Assembly (NCBI GenBank): GCA_014529385.2
Contig: CM043948.1
Span: 20,636,951-20,700,950, forward strand
From: Adiantum capillus-veneris
Lineage: Eukaryota; Streptophyta; Polypodiopsida; Polypodiales; Pteridaceae
Length of the DNA: 64,000 nt
Reading direction: 5' to 3'
Shown here: positions 1-10,327 of the stretch, in pieces
Position numbering within the stretch: the stretch's first letter is position 1
Layout: each line of letters starts with the position of its first letter
Notes under the pieces: generated by a model
The model's database searches: none
What the model was told of the DNA's origin: nothing
Seen by the model: the letters and a program-made list of their open reading frames with translations, nothing else
Program-made: the position numbers and the translations under genes

Positions 1-32
<32 letters not shown>

Positions 33-156
33 GTCTACACTATACCCTGTTTGAGAGAATCGTCTACAACATACCCAGTTTGAGAGCAAGATAGAGAGAG
101 AAGAAAGAAATCGATTACAGAGAAAGAGAGTAGCATAATATAGACTGTGTGTGTGT

Positions 157-192
<36 letters not shown>
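1..192. repeat. GA/GT-rich microsatellite cluster
   Basis: Two runs of pure (GA)n, at the very start of the window and near 160-191, are separated by GA-rich and GT-rich DNA. Similar dinucleotide arrays occur inside the gypsy LTRs of this window, so this may be the end of a decayed LTR, but no LTR terminus is visible next to it. Confidence 0.85.
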
Positions 193-194
<2 letters not shown>

Positions 195-1492
195 TTCCGC
201 TTATCAAGTTGGAGACGAGGGGAGAGCGTAAGAAGAGGTGGAGTGCACGAGCTCTGTTATATCGGCGTTGGAGAAACGTAATCGAGAACGTGGTTAACGG
301 TTAGCCAAGTACACATTGTGTTTAATTTTTCAATATTTTGAAATTCAAAACGTCAAAACATGAATACCTGCATTTTAAAGAAAAGTTCGAACCAAATTTG
401 AAGTTGTGTATCCATCATAAAATTATAAAAATAAAAAATTATAATAAAACACAAAAAGAAAGACAATGAATTCCAAGCAATTTGCATCAAAATAAAAGAA
501 ATGTTTGCTAAAAGTGAGATTTTTCGTATTAGCATCGTCATTACCAGTTGCATTTGAGAAAGGGAATTAGAAGCAAAATTATTACAAGTTTAGTTCAAAT
601 TCTCATGTCTCTGAGTGAGGAAATCATCAAATTGGTTATTTTGTGGTGGAATAAAAATGTTGTAAAACGTATAAGCGGTCTATGGTATACAAAAAGAATT
701 CTGAGTTTTGAGCTATGTTTATTAATCATGCAATTATCACATTTTAAAATTTAAAACTAAGTGTCAAAAAGAAATCATGATTTTAAAACGGGAGCTGTGG
801 TTAGATTAGAACCATGCAACCATGCATAGGAGGTGAAAGACGTGTAAGTGAGATCTTAGCTTGAGTGTTGGCCTAGTTGGTGGACTATGAAATATAGGAG
901 AGTAAGCAAATTACAAACGTTTATTTATAAATTTGCTAAAAGGGGTTTGGCAGTAGCAAGTAAGTAGCATATTGGTGCACTTTTAGTCTAGTTAAGGGGG
1001 CCATTGGATTAATTGAAAGTAGTTAGAAAGACTTGGAAGGCAACGTTCATTTAGTGCGTCCGTTGGGTACTCAATTGGCTATTAAAGCTACCGGGCACCT
1101 CAGTGCATAGACTTTGCATGCTGAGCATACCCTAGTTTGGCTTAGAGGCTTAGAGTGAAATATAGAGCCGTTTAGTTTAGGTCAAGTACCATTTACGTTT
1201 GGATGTCATTTGATGTTGTAACGGATGTGATTTGTTTGCGGATAAGAGATTGGCTTTTGGTGATTTCAGTCACTTGAGTGTAGCTTGAGTTAGATGCGAG
1301 TTGTTAGGTGTTTTCGGAGAGATTGACAACCTCTTGTAGCCTCTATGCACAGTCGAGTCAGCTTCGTTTCATGGATTGACAATTTAATCGTGGTTCTCAC
1401 TAATACTGCAATAAGATAGGATGGAAAGGTTAGACATGCGTCCCATAGGCAAGAACTTGAATGTGAAATTACAAGAGAGATGTTCACATGGT
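193..1492. other. Flanking DNA with no recognised gene
   Basis: About 1.3 kb of AT-rich sequence with only short, unconvincing open frames and no similarity that I recognise to the elements elsewhere. It lies outside the outermost LTR at 1493 and so is the left flank of the nested insertion. If that insertion is one nest, this DNA was once contiguous with the DNA starting near 33168. Confidence 0.5.
1488..1492. repeat. Putative target-site duplication, left copy (ATGGT)
   Basis: ATGGT lies directly before the LTR start TGTCATAAAA and recurs at 33163-33167 directly after the end of the LTR that begins at 30051. The final A of that LTR (TTACA) may be shared, in which case the duplication is TGGT (4 bp). 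Confidence 0.5.
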
Positions 1493-1593
1493 TGTCATAA
1501 AATCTAATATCTAACAAACCCAAATGATTTTCTCATATTAAACTGATCATTCAATGTGGGAGAATAAACCTCTCTCTCTCTCTCTCTCACTCA

Positions 1594-1669
<76 letters not shown>

Positions 1670-2296
1670 GTGTAAAGTGCAAAGTGCAAGAGCTCCATCT
1701 CCTTCTCCAAGCTTTTGAGAAGTTGAGAGCCTACACCAACACTCTTGGCTATGGAATGCAAATGCAACCAAGAGACATGCTTCAATGCTTAAGCGTGTCA
1801 TCTTCTCCATCTTCCTTACTATGCTCTTATGTTGTGCTAAGCAAGAAGAGTGATGATAAGTGAGGAACTATTTATTTCTCCTATGAATGTTTCTTCTTCC
1901 TCTTCCCTACCCTCATTCCCTGCTAGCTCTCTCCACCTTTGAAGGTATTTGAGGCCTTGGGATTGAGGCCAGGGATGGTTGATCCTTTTACAAAGTTTAT
2001 GTTATGCTCATGATGCAGGCCACAAGGAGCACAAAGACTATATTGTACCAAGTCTCTCTCTTGGTGGCAGAATCTAGGGGGACCAGCTCCACATAAATGC
2101 GGTCTTTAACTGTTGTCATGTTCTCTAATTCTCTCTCTTGCAAAAGTATTGTTCATGCCAAGTTAATCAATTATAATGGTTATGTTGCTATCGCAAATTA
2201 AGGACCCTCTATGTTCTCAAAGTACTCTCACAAAAATACTCACTCTAATTCTCTTAATTTCGCTATTCTGAAAGTTCGTAGGCCATTTTCATTACA
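1493..2296 (+). mobile_element. Probable 5' LTR of the outermost Ty3/gypsy chromovirus
   Basis: The segment starts with TGTCATAAAATC and ends with CATTACA, the termini shared by all gypsy LTRs here, and is followed one base later by a primer-binding site. Its first 50 bases match the LTR at 30051 better than the LTRs at 3220 or 14676, so the two are probably the 5' and 3' LTRs of one element. It is much shorter than its partner because the segment between the start and the (CT)n array is missing. It would carry the promoter and polyadenylation signals of the element. Confidence 0.8.
1570..1666. repeat. (CT)n microsatellite inside the LTR
   Basis: Nearly 100 bp of CT dinucleotides with one CACTCACA interruption. 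The array sits just upstream of a conserved LTR segment (GTGCAAGAGCTCCATCTCC), the same place where other LTR copies carry CT, AC or GT arrays. Confidence 0.95.
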
Positions 2297-2297
2297 T

Positions 2298-2309
2298 TGG
2301 TATCAAAGC
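2298..2309 (+). other. Primer-binding site (initiator Met tRNA type)
   Basis: TGGTATCAAAGC differs at one base from TGGTATCAGAGC, the sequence complementary to the 3' end of plant initiator methionine tRNA. It lies one base after the LTR end CATTACA and marks the start of minus-strand DNA synthesis. This fixes the element orientation as plus and the LTR at 1493 as the 5' LTR. Confidence 0.85.
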
Positions 2310-2707
2310 TATTGGTTTCTTTTTTCTTACTTAAGAAGAGAGGTCCTTAAGTTGTCCATGAAAGGTTGGACCTGCTCATTGCAATAGGGTAAGTGGGATA
2401 GGGATCTATTATCTTGGTTGAGAAGGACTTAGTTCGAGGTGCACAGCTGCAAGTTATAGTTTGAATAATGGAGTCTCTCGCGGCTTGCCTTTGGCTTAAC
2501 CATTATTGATCTATGAGCAAGCCGAACAGGAACCACAATCAAATCGAGCAATGTTAGACCCTCTCCACTAGTCTTTGTTTCAATCAATAGACTCTAAACC
2601 ACGGGTATGGCTGCTTGAGAACTAACTTTCAAAGGTAAATAAGAGTAGCGACTAAGGTTTTTGAGGGTACCAAAGCACAAAGTAATCTATACATAAGTTT
2701 AATTAGC
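2310..2707 (+). other. Untranslated leader of the outer gypsy element
   Basis: About 400 bp between the primer-binding site and the gag start, without an open frame. The position matches the leader of the minus-strand relative (27551-27954). Confidence 0.6.
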
Positions 2708-3219
2708 ATGGCTGACAATAACCAAGAGAGTAAAATGAACATTGATAACTTTGATTTTGCACATGAAGTTGCTAATGAAATGATGCCCCCATGTTTGTTA
2801 ATTAGCTTGTCCTAGTTTGAAGCAAGCTATGGGCAACCTTGCTTTGCAAGCTAAGTTACTCAAAAACTTCGTGCTTATGGGATTTGTCTTCCTCTCCAAG
2901 AGGAGAAAGAGCTTAGGAGGCCTCTTGATGAGACTCCCAAAAGAAGACTCTCTCCCATAAGAGAGGAGGAATCCAAAGAACAAGAAAGAAGAAAATCCCT
3001 AAGTTCCTCTCAAGATGTGGCTCCACGAAGACGGTGGTCTAGACGGTTGCCAACTCCTCCCAAGAGGAATTGGTCAACCCATAGTCCTTCTCCTCGTCAC
3101 TCCAAAAGGGAAAAGAGGAAACAAAGGAAGAAACAGGCAAGAAAGAGGTCACCCTCTTCTCTTTCTTCTCCACCTTCCTCCTCTTTTGACAAAAGCAACA
3201 GTTATTCTCCTAGAGAATA
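2708..3219 (+). pseudogene. Truncated gypsy gag
   Basis: The reading frame begins MADNNQESKMNIDNFDF and matches the N-terminus of the intact gag on the minus strand at 27550. It is broken within 40 codons by frameshifts and an in-frame TAG. Later pieces match the basic, serine-rich region of that gag (for example PRRRWSRRLPTPPKR). It stops near residue 170 of the intact protein, where LTR-A begins at 3220. The capsid-like core, zinc knuckle, protease and polymerase are absent here, so it makes no functional product. Confidence 0.8.
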
Positions 3220-3332
3220 TGTCATAAAAGCTAATATATAATACTCCCAAATGATTTTCTCATGTTAAATTGATCATTTAATATGGGGAAGTACCAAGAG
3301 AGTAAAAGCTAGGAAATTGGTAAGGCTGCCAC
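3220..3332 (+). mobile_element. Gypsy LTR-A, left part
   Basis: Starts TGTCATAAAAGC and follows LTR-B (14676 onward) up to the sequence GGTAAGGCTGCC, where a complete copia element interrupts it. The rest of the same LTR resumes at 8871, as the uninterrupted LTR-B shows (GGTAAGGCGGCCAGACTGG at about 14779-14797). Confidence 0.85.
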
Positions 3333-3531
3333 TGAAGGTGCCGCGGGAAGAGTGTGCAAGTGCAAGTGCAAGAGGAGAGAGAGAGACCTGCTTTGGGTGG
3401 AGCACACAACAATGTTATCCTGTTTTGAAGCTCCTTATTCTATTGTATTAAAGAATAAGTGTATAATGGTTAAGTTAGTAGATGGGTTAGTACTAAGTGG
3501 GATGTCCGGCCAGTTGGCCTGAATCCGAACA
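3333..3531 (-). repeat. Copia 3' LTR (left end)
   Basis: 199 bp, clearly the same as 8675-8870. Read on the minus strand it starts TGTTCGGATTCAGG and ends CCTTCA. The purine-rich stretch AAGTGGGAGTT adjoins it (minus strand, about 3532-3543) and is the probable polypurine tract. Confidence 0.9.
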
Positions 3532-3600
3532 AACTCCCACTTGAAGGCCAACGCAGCCCAAGTGACTTGGTATGTACAACCGTGAAGCAATCTAGTGGCT

Positions 3601-6600
3601 TCAACCTATACCCATCAACTCACTGCAATGTGTAAACCGCTCCAAAGCTAAGCCTTTCGTCAAAGCATCTGCTGAGTTGTCGTCAGTGTGTACCTTGACC
3701 AAATCAATGAGCTTTTTGGCCAAGAAATCTCTCACGAGATGATACCTGACTTCAATGTGTTTCGATTTGAAGTGAAACACGGGATTCCTTGCCAATGCAA
3801 GAGCACTCTGACTATCACAATATATCACCAGAGTCTCAGATTTTTGACCAACCGAGATAACTGTACGGCCTCTTTACTTGCATCCGACAATGCAACGTAC
3901 TCTGCTTCCGTAGTGGAAGACGACGTACAATCTTGAAGACACGAACTCCAATATACTGCTACTCCAGCAAATATGGAAACATAGCCAGATGTTGATCTCC
4001 TATTGTTGACACAACCCGCATAGTCTGCATCTGCATAACCCACAATGGATGCATCACTGTTCCAAAAGTGTAAACACTTGCCGACAGTACCTTTGAGGTA
4101 CCTAAGAATGTGCTTCACTGCTTCCCAATGTTTGCTGCCAAGATTTTCCATATATCTGCTCACCACTCCCACTGCAAAAGCAATGTCTGGTCTTGTGGCC
4201 ACCATAGCATACATGAGACTACCCACTACCGAAGAATATGGTACCTTATCCATTTCAGCTCGCTCAGTATCAGATTTGGGTGCATCTTCCTTGCTGAGTT
4301 TCAAGAATGCCTGCATTGGGGTACTCAATGCTTTCCCCCCCTGCATATTGAAACACTGCAAAACTTTCTCAATGTATGTTTCCTGGGATAACTCAAGAAT
4401 ACGACGTTTGCGATCTCTTTTGATTTGCATGCCAAGAAAGTGTGTAGCATCCCCCAAATCTTTCATTGCAAAATTATTGCTAAGTGTTTTCTTCAAGTTG
4501 GCAATTTCCGCAATGGATTTCCCAACTATAAGCATGTCATCAACATACAAAACTAGAATGATCATCGAGCCATCATCTAGATTTCTTGTGTACAAGCAGT
4601 GATCCTCTTCGCTCCTTTTATATCCTTGAAAACTCATACATGCATCAAATTTATGATACCAGTTCCTTGAACCCTGCTTTAAGCCATAAAGTGCCTTTTT
4701 GAGCTTACATACTAGCTCCTCAAGAGATGCGTTCTCCTGAACAAACCCTTCACGCTACTGCATGTAAACATCCTCATCGAGATCCCCATGAAGAAATGAT
4801 GTCTTCACATCCATTTGGACAATTTCCATGTTCTCAATCTCTACAAGACCAAGTACGGTTCTAAGCGTTGTCATCTTGACCACAAGCAAGAAGATTTCAT
4901 CAAAATCGACTCCCTTTTTCTATTTGAACCCTTTGGCTACAAGTCTAGCCTTGTACTTTGGATTTGGATCACCATGTAAAATTCTTCTTGTAAACCCATT
5001 TGCAAGGTAAAGCTTTTGCATCATTTGGCAGTTCTACCAAGTCCCAAGTGTCATTAGCCAGAATCGAGTTATACTCAGATTCCATAGCCTGCTCCCACTT
5101 CACCACATAATCCGTCATCATGTCTTCTTGGTAGCAACTTGGCTCACCACAATCGGTCAACATGATGTAATCAAGACCTGGCTCGAAATGCGCAGGTGGA
5201 CAAGAGACTCTAGTAGACCGTCTCACTCCTTGACCAGTGCTACCCGCTCCCTCTGGAGCATTGCTAGTGGAAGGTACATCAATAGCCCGCTGAGTTGATT
5301 TCACTATCTCTGAGGCAACATCCTCAAAAGTGACTCTCCTAACCTCTATTCCCTTGATAGGTTGTTTATGCATCTTTGACTCATTGAAGATCAATCTAAA
5401 CTACGGATGACTCGACGAGATTTTGAGTACCAGAGATGATATCCCATCTCTCCATCTGCACCATATCCAATGAAAATACATTTGTGTGACTTTGGCTCTA
5501 ACTTATGTCGAAGTTATTTAGGCACCATAAGCTTCACAACCAAAAACACGTAGATGGTCATAGTGGGGCTTATGTTTAGACCATAAATCTTCTGGAATCT
5601 CATAATTCAATGGCGTACTAGGCTAACGATTTATAATGTGCACTGCGGTCAAGACGGCTTCGGCCCAAAAGCCTTGTGTGAGATTTGCCCTAGAAAGCAT
5701 GGCTGTGACTCTTTCCTGAATCATACGATTCATGCGCTTAGCAACTCCATTCTGAGCTGGTGTGTATGGCAGTAAACTACCTTTTAGTCCCCCTTTTAGC
5801 ACAAAAATTGTCAAACTCCTTGGAGACATACTCTCCACCTGTTAGTCCGCAACCTCTCGAGTTTCTTGCCAGACTGATTCTCAACGAGTGCCAAATTTTT
5901 TTGGAACATAGCAAGAACTTGATCCTGATGTTTCAAAGGATATGCCCACACCTTTTGAATAGAGTCATCTATGAATGTCCCAAAATAGCAGGCCTCGCCT
6001 AGAGATTTGGTTAACATAGGACCACAAACATCACTATGTACTAAATCTAGAGGTTCAGCTCGCTTTTGACCCAATGGTAAGTGAACGGACCTTGTCTGTT
6101 TGCCATAGATACAGTGCTCACAAACAAGAAAGTCAACATAAGACAAGGCAGGTAAGTAGCCAAAATGAGTCAGAGTTATCATTCATTTTTGGCTAATTTG
6201 ACCTAGCTGGCAATGCCACAACTCAGTAGACGGCAGCTCGACTATAGATATGTAATCATGACCAACATCTGATGCATGCATGGAATACAAGGTACCATGC
6301 TTTTGACCTCTAAGTACAACAAGATTACCTTTGCGTACTATCCACGAACCATTGCCAAATGTGGTGTTGTAGCCCAAATCATCAAGCTGACCAACAGAAA
6401 TCAAGCTTTTAGTCAACTTGGGCACATATCTGACATTACATAAAGTAAAGTGTGTGCCATTCCTTAGATGCAATTTGACATTTCTGACACCCTTAATGTC
6501 TAGTTCATAAACATCACCAAGACTCACTTTGCCACAAGAGTGAGAATAACTAGAGACCCACTCTCTATGTGGTGTCACATGGAAACTCGCACCAGAATCT

Positions 6601-7540
6601 ACTATCCAATTTTGTGCATACTGCGCATCTTCTGTAACAAGAGCCTCGACAGGTAGACCTGCTGTGAAGACCAATACGTTAGAGGTAAGTGGCATAACAA
6701 TGTCTGGAAGAGTCTCTACAATAGGAGCATTTGAAGACTCTAGCACATTGATCTCCTCTAACTTTGATTTGCCCTTGTTTGAATCATTAGACTTAGAAGT
6801 TTCACCGGATTGTTTATCCTTCTTGATTTGCTGCCATTTCCTGCAATCCTTCTTCACATGAACTTTTTTATGGCAGTGATAGCACTCAACATTACGCATA
6901 GAACCCCGAGACTTACTGCGTGAGCCCCCACATTCCTTGCTTTTGGCACGACTTAGAGTGTGACTCCTCTGTCTATCACTAGAAACATATGCATCACCAT
7001 CCTTCTTGCCTTCAAGAGATTTCCTATGAATCTCCTCGGTAAATAGACTTGCAAGGACGTCATTGTACACTAGACTAGTACCAGGTGGTGAGTTGCTAAT
7101 CGCAGTACAGAACGTGTCCCAAGACGAGGGTAAACTACATAGCAAGAATATACATTTCATTTCCTCATCGAAGACCAAACCCTGAGTGGTCAGCTGAGTG
7201 AAAATGATATTGAACTCATTAATGTGAGTAGAAATAGTGCCCTCTTCCTTCATACGAAGGTCAAACTGGAACACAACTTATCCCATACATCTCTAGCAGT
7301 CCTTTCTCCAACTATAGTAAAGTACACAAATTCGGCCAAATGCAAACGGAGGGTAGATTTGGCCTTAGCATCAAGTTTCTCCCACTCAACATCTGTATAC
7401 TCACCCTCTGGGCGCTCCATGATAGGATCCAGCTGGCCTTTTTGTATAAGAACATCTTGAATCTGTTCTTTCCATATAGCAAAATTTGTCCCTTCAAATT
7501 TTCAGATATTGTAAATATCCTTTTCACCACTAGATGACAT
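3601..7540 (-). pseudogene. Copia gag-pol, multiply broken
   Basis: Reading right to left on the minus strand: gag starts near 7540 (MSSSGEKDIYNI, then a stop and frameshifts), with a CX2CX4HX4C zinc knuckle (CYHCHKKVHVKKDC) near 6860-6900. The aspartic protease motif WIVDSGASFHV follows, near 6590-6610, then the GAG-pre-integrase and integrase regions (6182-5620), then reverse transcriptase (KWVYK near 5000; VLYVDDMLIVG near 4520-4555) and RNase H (TEAEYVALSDA near 3890; IYCDSQSALALARNP near 3800). Copia pol is normally one frame of about 1300 residues. Here at least six frame breaks and several stops occur between 3600 and 7540. No functional polymerase can be made. Confidence 0.85.
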
Positions 7541-8660
7541 GGCTGCAAGCTAAAGATAACATGGCGATAAACATTAGTAATTTTGGGAAAAGTTCGGCAG
7601 AGTTTTCCTAAAAAAACTGACAGAATCTCAGTCCAAAACTGTCACAAGAGGTCAGTAACGCATCAAAATTAATGCTCTCAGAGCATAAGCCAGGCGCATC
7701 AACCACTAACTGTGCATAAAAAGTCAAAAAGCTGACCCAAGACTGCCAACACGACGTCAAATGCACCTAGCCCTCTCTATACATGTCCTATGGCAAGGCC
7801 ATGAAAAAAGGGGTACTCCAGCAACCTGTATCACCGAAAGGATCTCAACATTCGAGAATCTGCCAGATCAAGAAAACCTCACGCTATCGACCCTCACAAA
7901 AGGTTATGCAGACAAGAAACCAGCCCAGTCTCAGAAAGGGCCTCCGAACCGAGTCTCAAAAACGGTTGGGACTGCCAAAAACAAGCCAAATTGGCTCCAC
8001 AAAAGGTACATATGGCAGTTTCCGCAACTCAATGTACATCCATTGTCAACAATACTTCAAGGTGTAGTATACGCGCTCAAACAGACGCCAAAAAAAATGT
8101 GCAAGCAGTAAACAAATCCCTGCGGGGAGTTAAACCGCTCTCAAAAGAGCTCAAGCACTATCAAAAGTTCCAAAACAATGCATATCCGCATCAAGTACTT
8201 CCACTGAAATCTGCGCCGATGCTAAACACTGCAACCTGTAAGAAACTTGGATGTCCTATATGTATGCAAGAACCTGCGAGGAGATGGATGCCTGAAAAAC
8301 GCGAGACAATGTCGATGCCGAAAAGTGCTCCTAAACAGCCCATAAACACCATCTCAATAACACATAATACCCATAAAATGGCTATATGCCATCCCAAAAT
8401 AGTCTTTGAACAACCTGCACCTGTGTCCTGTACCTGTACCTGTAGCTGTAGCAAAAGTGGAGTTGAAAAATACAAGTCCTAAAGCGTAGCCCGGATGAAG
8501 CTTTCGACCGCACGAACAACTTTGAAAGGGGGGTAAAACTGTAGGACACCTGATGTAAATGCTCTCAAAACGCTGAATCTGCTGATGCCGAAATCAAAAA
8601 CCTGTTTGCACTTTTGAAAATGCGTGCGTGCGGATGCGAAAACGGCAAGCACAAATCTAT
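7541..8660 (-). other. Copia untranslated leader
   Basis: About 1.1 kb between the primer-binding site and the gag start. Only shadow frames are present. A short CCTGTA/GCTGTA repeat lies at about 8419-8452. No conserved gene was recognised; the leader is long for a copia element. Confidence 0.6.
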
Positions 8661-8672
8661 GCTCTGTTACTA
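8661..8672 (-). other. Copia primer-binding site
   Basis: On the minus strand this reads TAGTAACAGAGC, matching 10 of 12 bases of the initiator-Met primer-binding site TGGTATCAGAGC. It lies two bases inside the 5' LTR. Confidence 0.65.
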
Positions 8673-8674
8673 GT

Positions 8675-8870
8675 TAAAGGTGCCGCAGGAAGCGTGTGCA
8701 AGTGCAAGTGCGAGAGCAGAGAGAGAGACCTGCTTTGGGTGGAGCTCACAACAACGTTATCCTATTGCAGCTCCTTATTCTATTGTTTAAAGAATAAGTG
8801 TATAATGGTTAAGTTAGTAGATGGCTTAGTAGTAAGTGGGATGTCCGGCGAGTTGGCCTGAATCCCAACA
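8675..8870 (-). repeat. Copia 5' LTR (right end)
   Basis: 196 bp, partner of 3333-3531. On the minus strand it begins TGTTGGGATTCAGGCC. The right boundary at 8870 is fixed by resumption of gypsy LTR-A sequence (CCAGACCGGTCTC). Confidence 0.9.
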
Positions 8871-9638
8871 TCCAGACCGGTCTCTTTCAGGGATCCAAAG
8901 GAGGAAAAATAGGGATCCAAAGGGGGAAAGTCTACAAAAGAGGAATGTGCTCTAAAGGGGCTTAAAAGACCTAAAGGTTCAACCCCATTAAGTCTTCCAT
9001 AGGCTAAGGTTCCTAATTTTAATTGTATTGTCCAAAGGCCAAAGTAGGGAAAATATTGGATGGTTATGGAAAGACTAAAAAGTCTTTCCACATCCCTAGG
9101 AAGGAGGGGGCGAGCCCTTATTGTAGGGGATAAGAGAGAAACACACACACACTCCAAAGCGCCCCCTTTCCACAAAGAAAATATTGGACACATGTTAGGC
9201 TCCTAGCCCAGTTGCTCCCAAACTCCCCTCAAATCCTATTGGATGGCCATAGAGGTGGACCAATGAGAATTAGGCTAGAGTAAATTTAGTCTAATCAATT
9301 TAAAAAAGCTTGATAAAAGAACCAAAAGAAATTAAGCTCCCTAGAAGACTATTGGACAGTCTACCAAGGGGTCCAATGAGCATCCAATAACCGAATGGCT
9401 TGCCTGATTCCTATTCGCCAAAAGACTAAGAGGTCCAATGAGAGTTTAATTGAATTATTTAATTACCTAAAACTCTCACAAAAGGGGAAAAGGGGACACT
9501 TGTCAAAAGGCTATCAATAATGCTTCTAATTTGTGATTGGCTAAACTTTACAGGAGCTAATGGGAGACCTGCATGAGCAAATAGCAAGAGGGGTCGACCA
9601 AGATGAGAGAGAGGGTTGCATTTTACTCTAACACAATG

Positions 9639-9669
<31 letters not shown>

Positions 9670-10276
9670 ACTCATGTGTGCAAGAAGAACTCCATCTCCT
9701 TCTCCAAGCATTGAGAAGTAGAGGCCTACACCAACAACTCTTGGCTATGGGATGCAAATCAAACCAAGAGCCAAGCTTCAATGGCATGCTCATCTTCTCT
9801 ACCATGCTAATTACTAAACTAAGCTATGATATTAGAGTGATTATGTGAGGAGAATACTTATTTCTCGTAAGATACATCTTCTTCCTCTCAATATATCCTC
9901 ATTCCTTGCTAGCTCTCACCACTTTGAAGGTGTGTGAGGTCTTGGGATTGAGGCTAGGGACACTAGGTGTGTTTTTCAAGAATAATTTGGTGCATGAAGC
10001 TTTCATCTTCATTGCACCAACGAGTTTTATCAAGGAACACAAGAATTGTATTGTAAAAAAGTCTCCTTTGATGGGAAAAGCTATAATACAAAGCCTTTAT
10101 GGAGGGGGGGACGGCTCCATGTAAATCCAATCCTCAATTGTTGTCAATTGTTCTGTTTCTCTCTCTTTTCAAGTATTGCCACTACCAAATTATCTAGGTG
10201 TAAATTTCTAGGTTGCTTTCTCAAATTAAGTACTCTCTCTATGCTCATTAGGAACTTGTTCTTAATACAATTCCGG
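8871..10276 (+). mobile_element. Gypsy LTR-A, right part
   Basis: Collinear and very similar to LTR-B at 14786-16243, including an (AC)n array, repeated CCAAT/ATTGG motifs and the ACGGCTCCATGTAAATCC segment. It is interrupted on the left by the copia at 3333-8870. On the right it stops in TTCCGG, short of the usual CATTACA end, and is fused to a protease fragment. LTR-B shows exactly the same fusion. Confidence 0.85.
9641..9669. repeat. (AC)n microsatellite in LTR-A
   Basis: About 14 AC units. The matching array in LTR-B (15571-15635) has more than twice as many. Confidence 0.95.
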
Positions 10277-10327
10277 GTTCAACCACATGGCTGCCAACAT
10301 GAAGTTCCCTGAAAGGAGAATATACTT
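10277..10327 (+). pseudogene. Gypsy protease remnant fused to LTR-A
   Basis: The reading GFNHMAANMKF matches the segment WFDRLAAHVKF of the intact minus-strand protease. The sequence is shared with 16244-16294 and then runs into a truncated copia element. It is part of an internal deletion that joined LTR and protease. Confidence 0.7.

Larger units (their letters stand above)
3333..8870 (-). mobile_element. Ty1/copia element with both LTRs, nested in gypsy LTR-A
   Basis: Two LTRs of 199 and 196 bp bound an internal region holding broken gag, protease, integrase, reverse transcriptase and RNase H in copia order, all on the minus strand. A polypurine tract adjoins the left (3') LTR and a Met-tRNA-like primer-binding site adjoins the right (5') LTR. 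Flanking pentamers GCCAC and TCCAG each differ by one base from GCCAG, the sequence at the unoccupied site in LTR-B, as expected for an aged 5-bp target-site duplication. The element is structurally complete, but its genes are decayed, so it cannot move on its own. Confidence 0.9.

Noticed and set aside
870-900. A-box-like sequence TGGCCTAGTTGG, suggesting a tRNA or tRNA-derived SINE.
   Set aside because: No B box (GGTTCGANTCC type) at a suitable distance and no tRNA fold could be drawn.
1547-1810. Open frames rich in Arg-Glu repeats through the (CT)n arrays here and at 30974-31156.
   Set aside because: They are translations of dinucleotide repeats and no conserved protein is involved.
10280-10300. 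GGGTTCAACC at the end of LTR-A and LTR-B as a tRNA B box or primer site.
   Set aside because: It reads in frame as gypsy protease (GFNHMAAN), which explains it fully.
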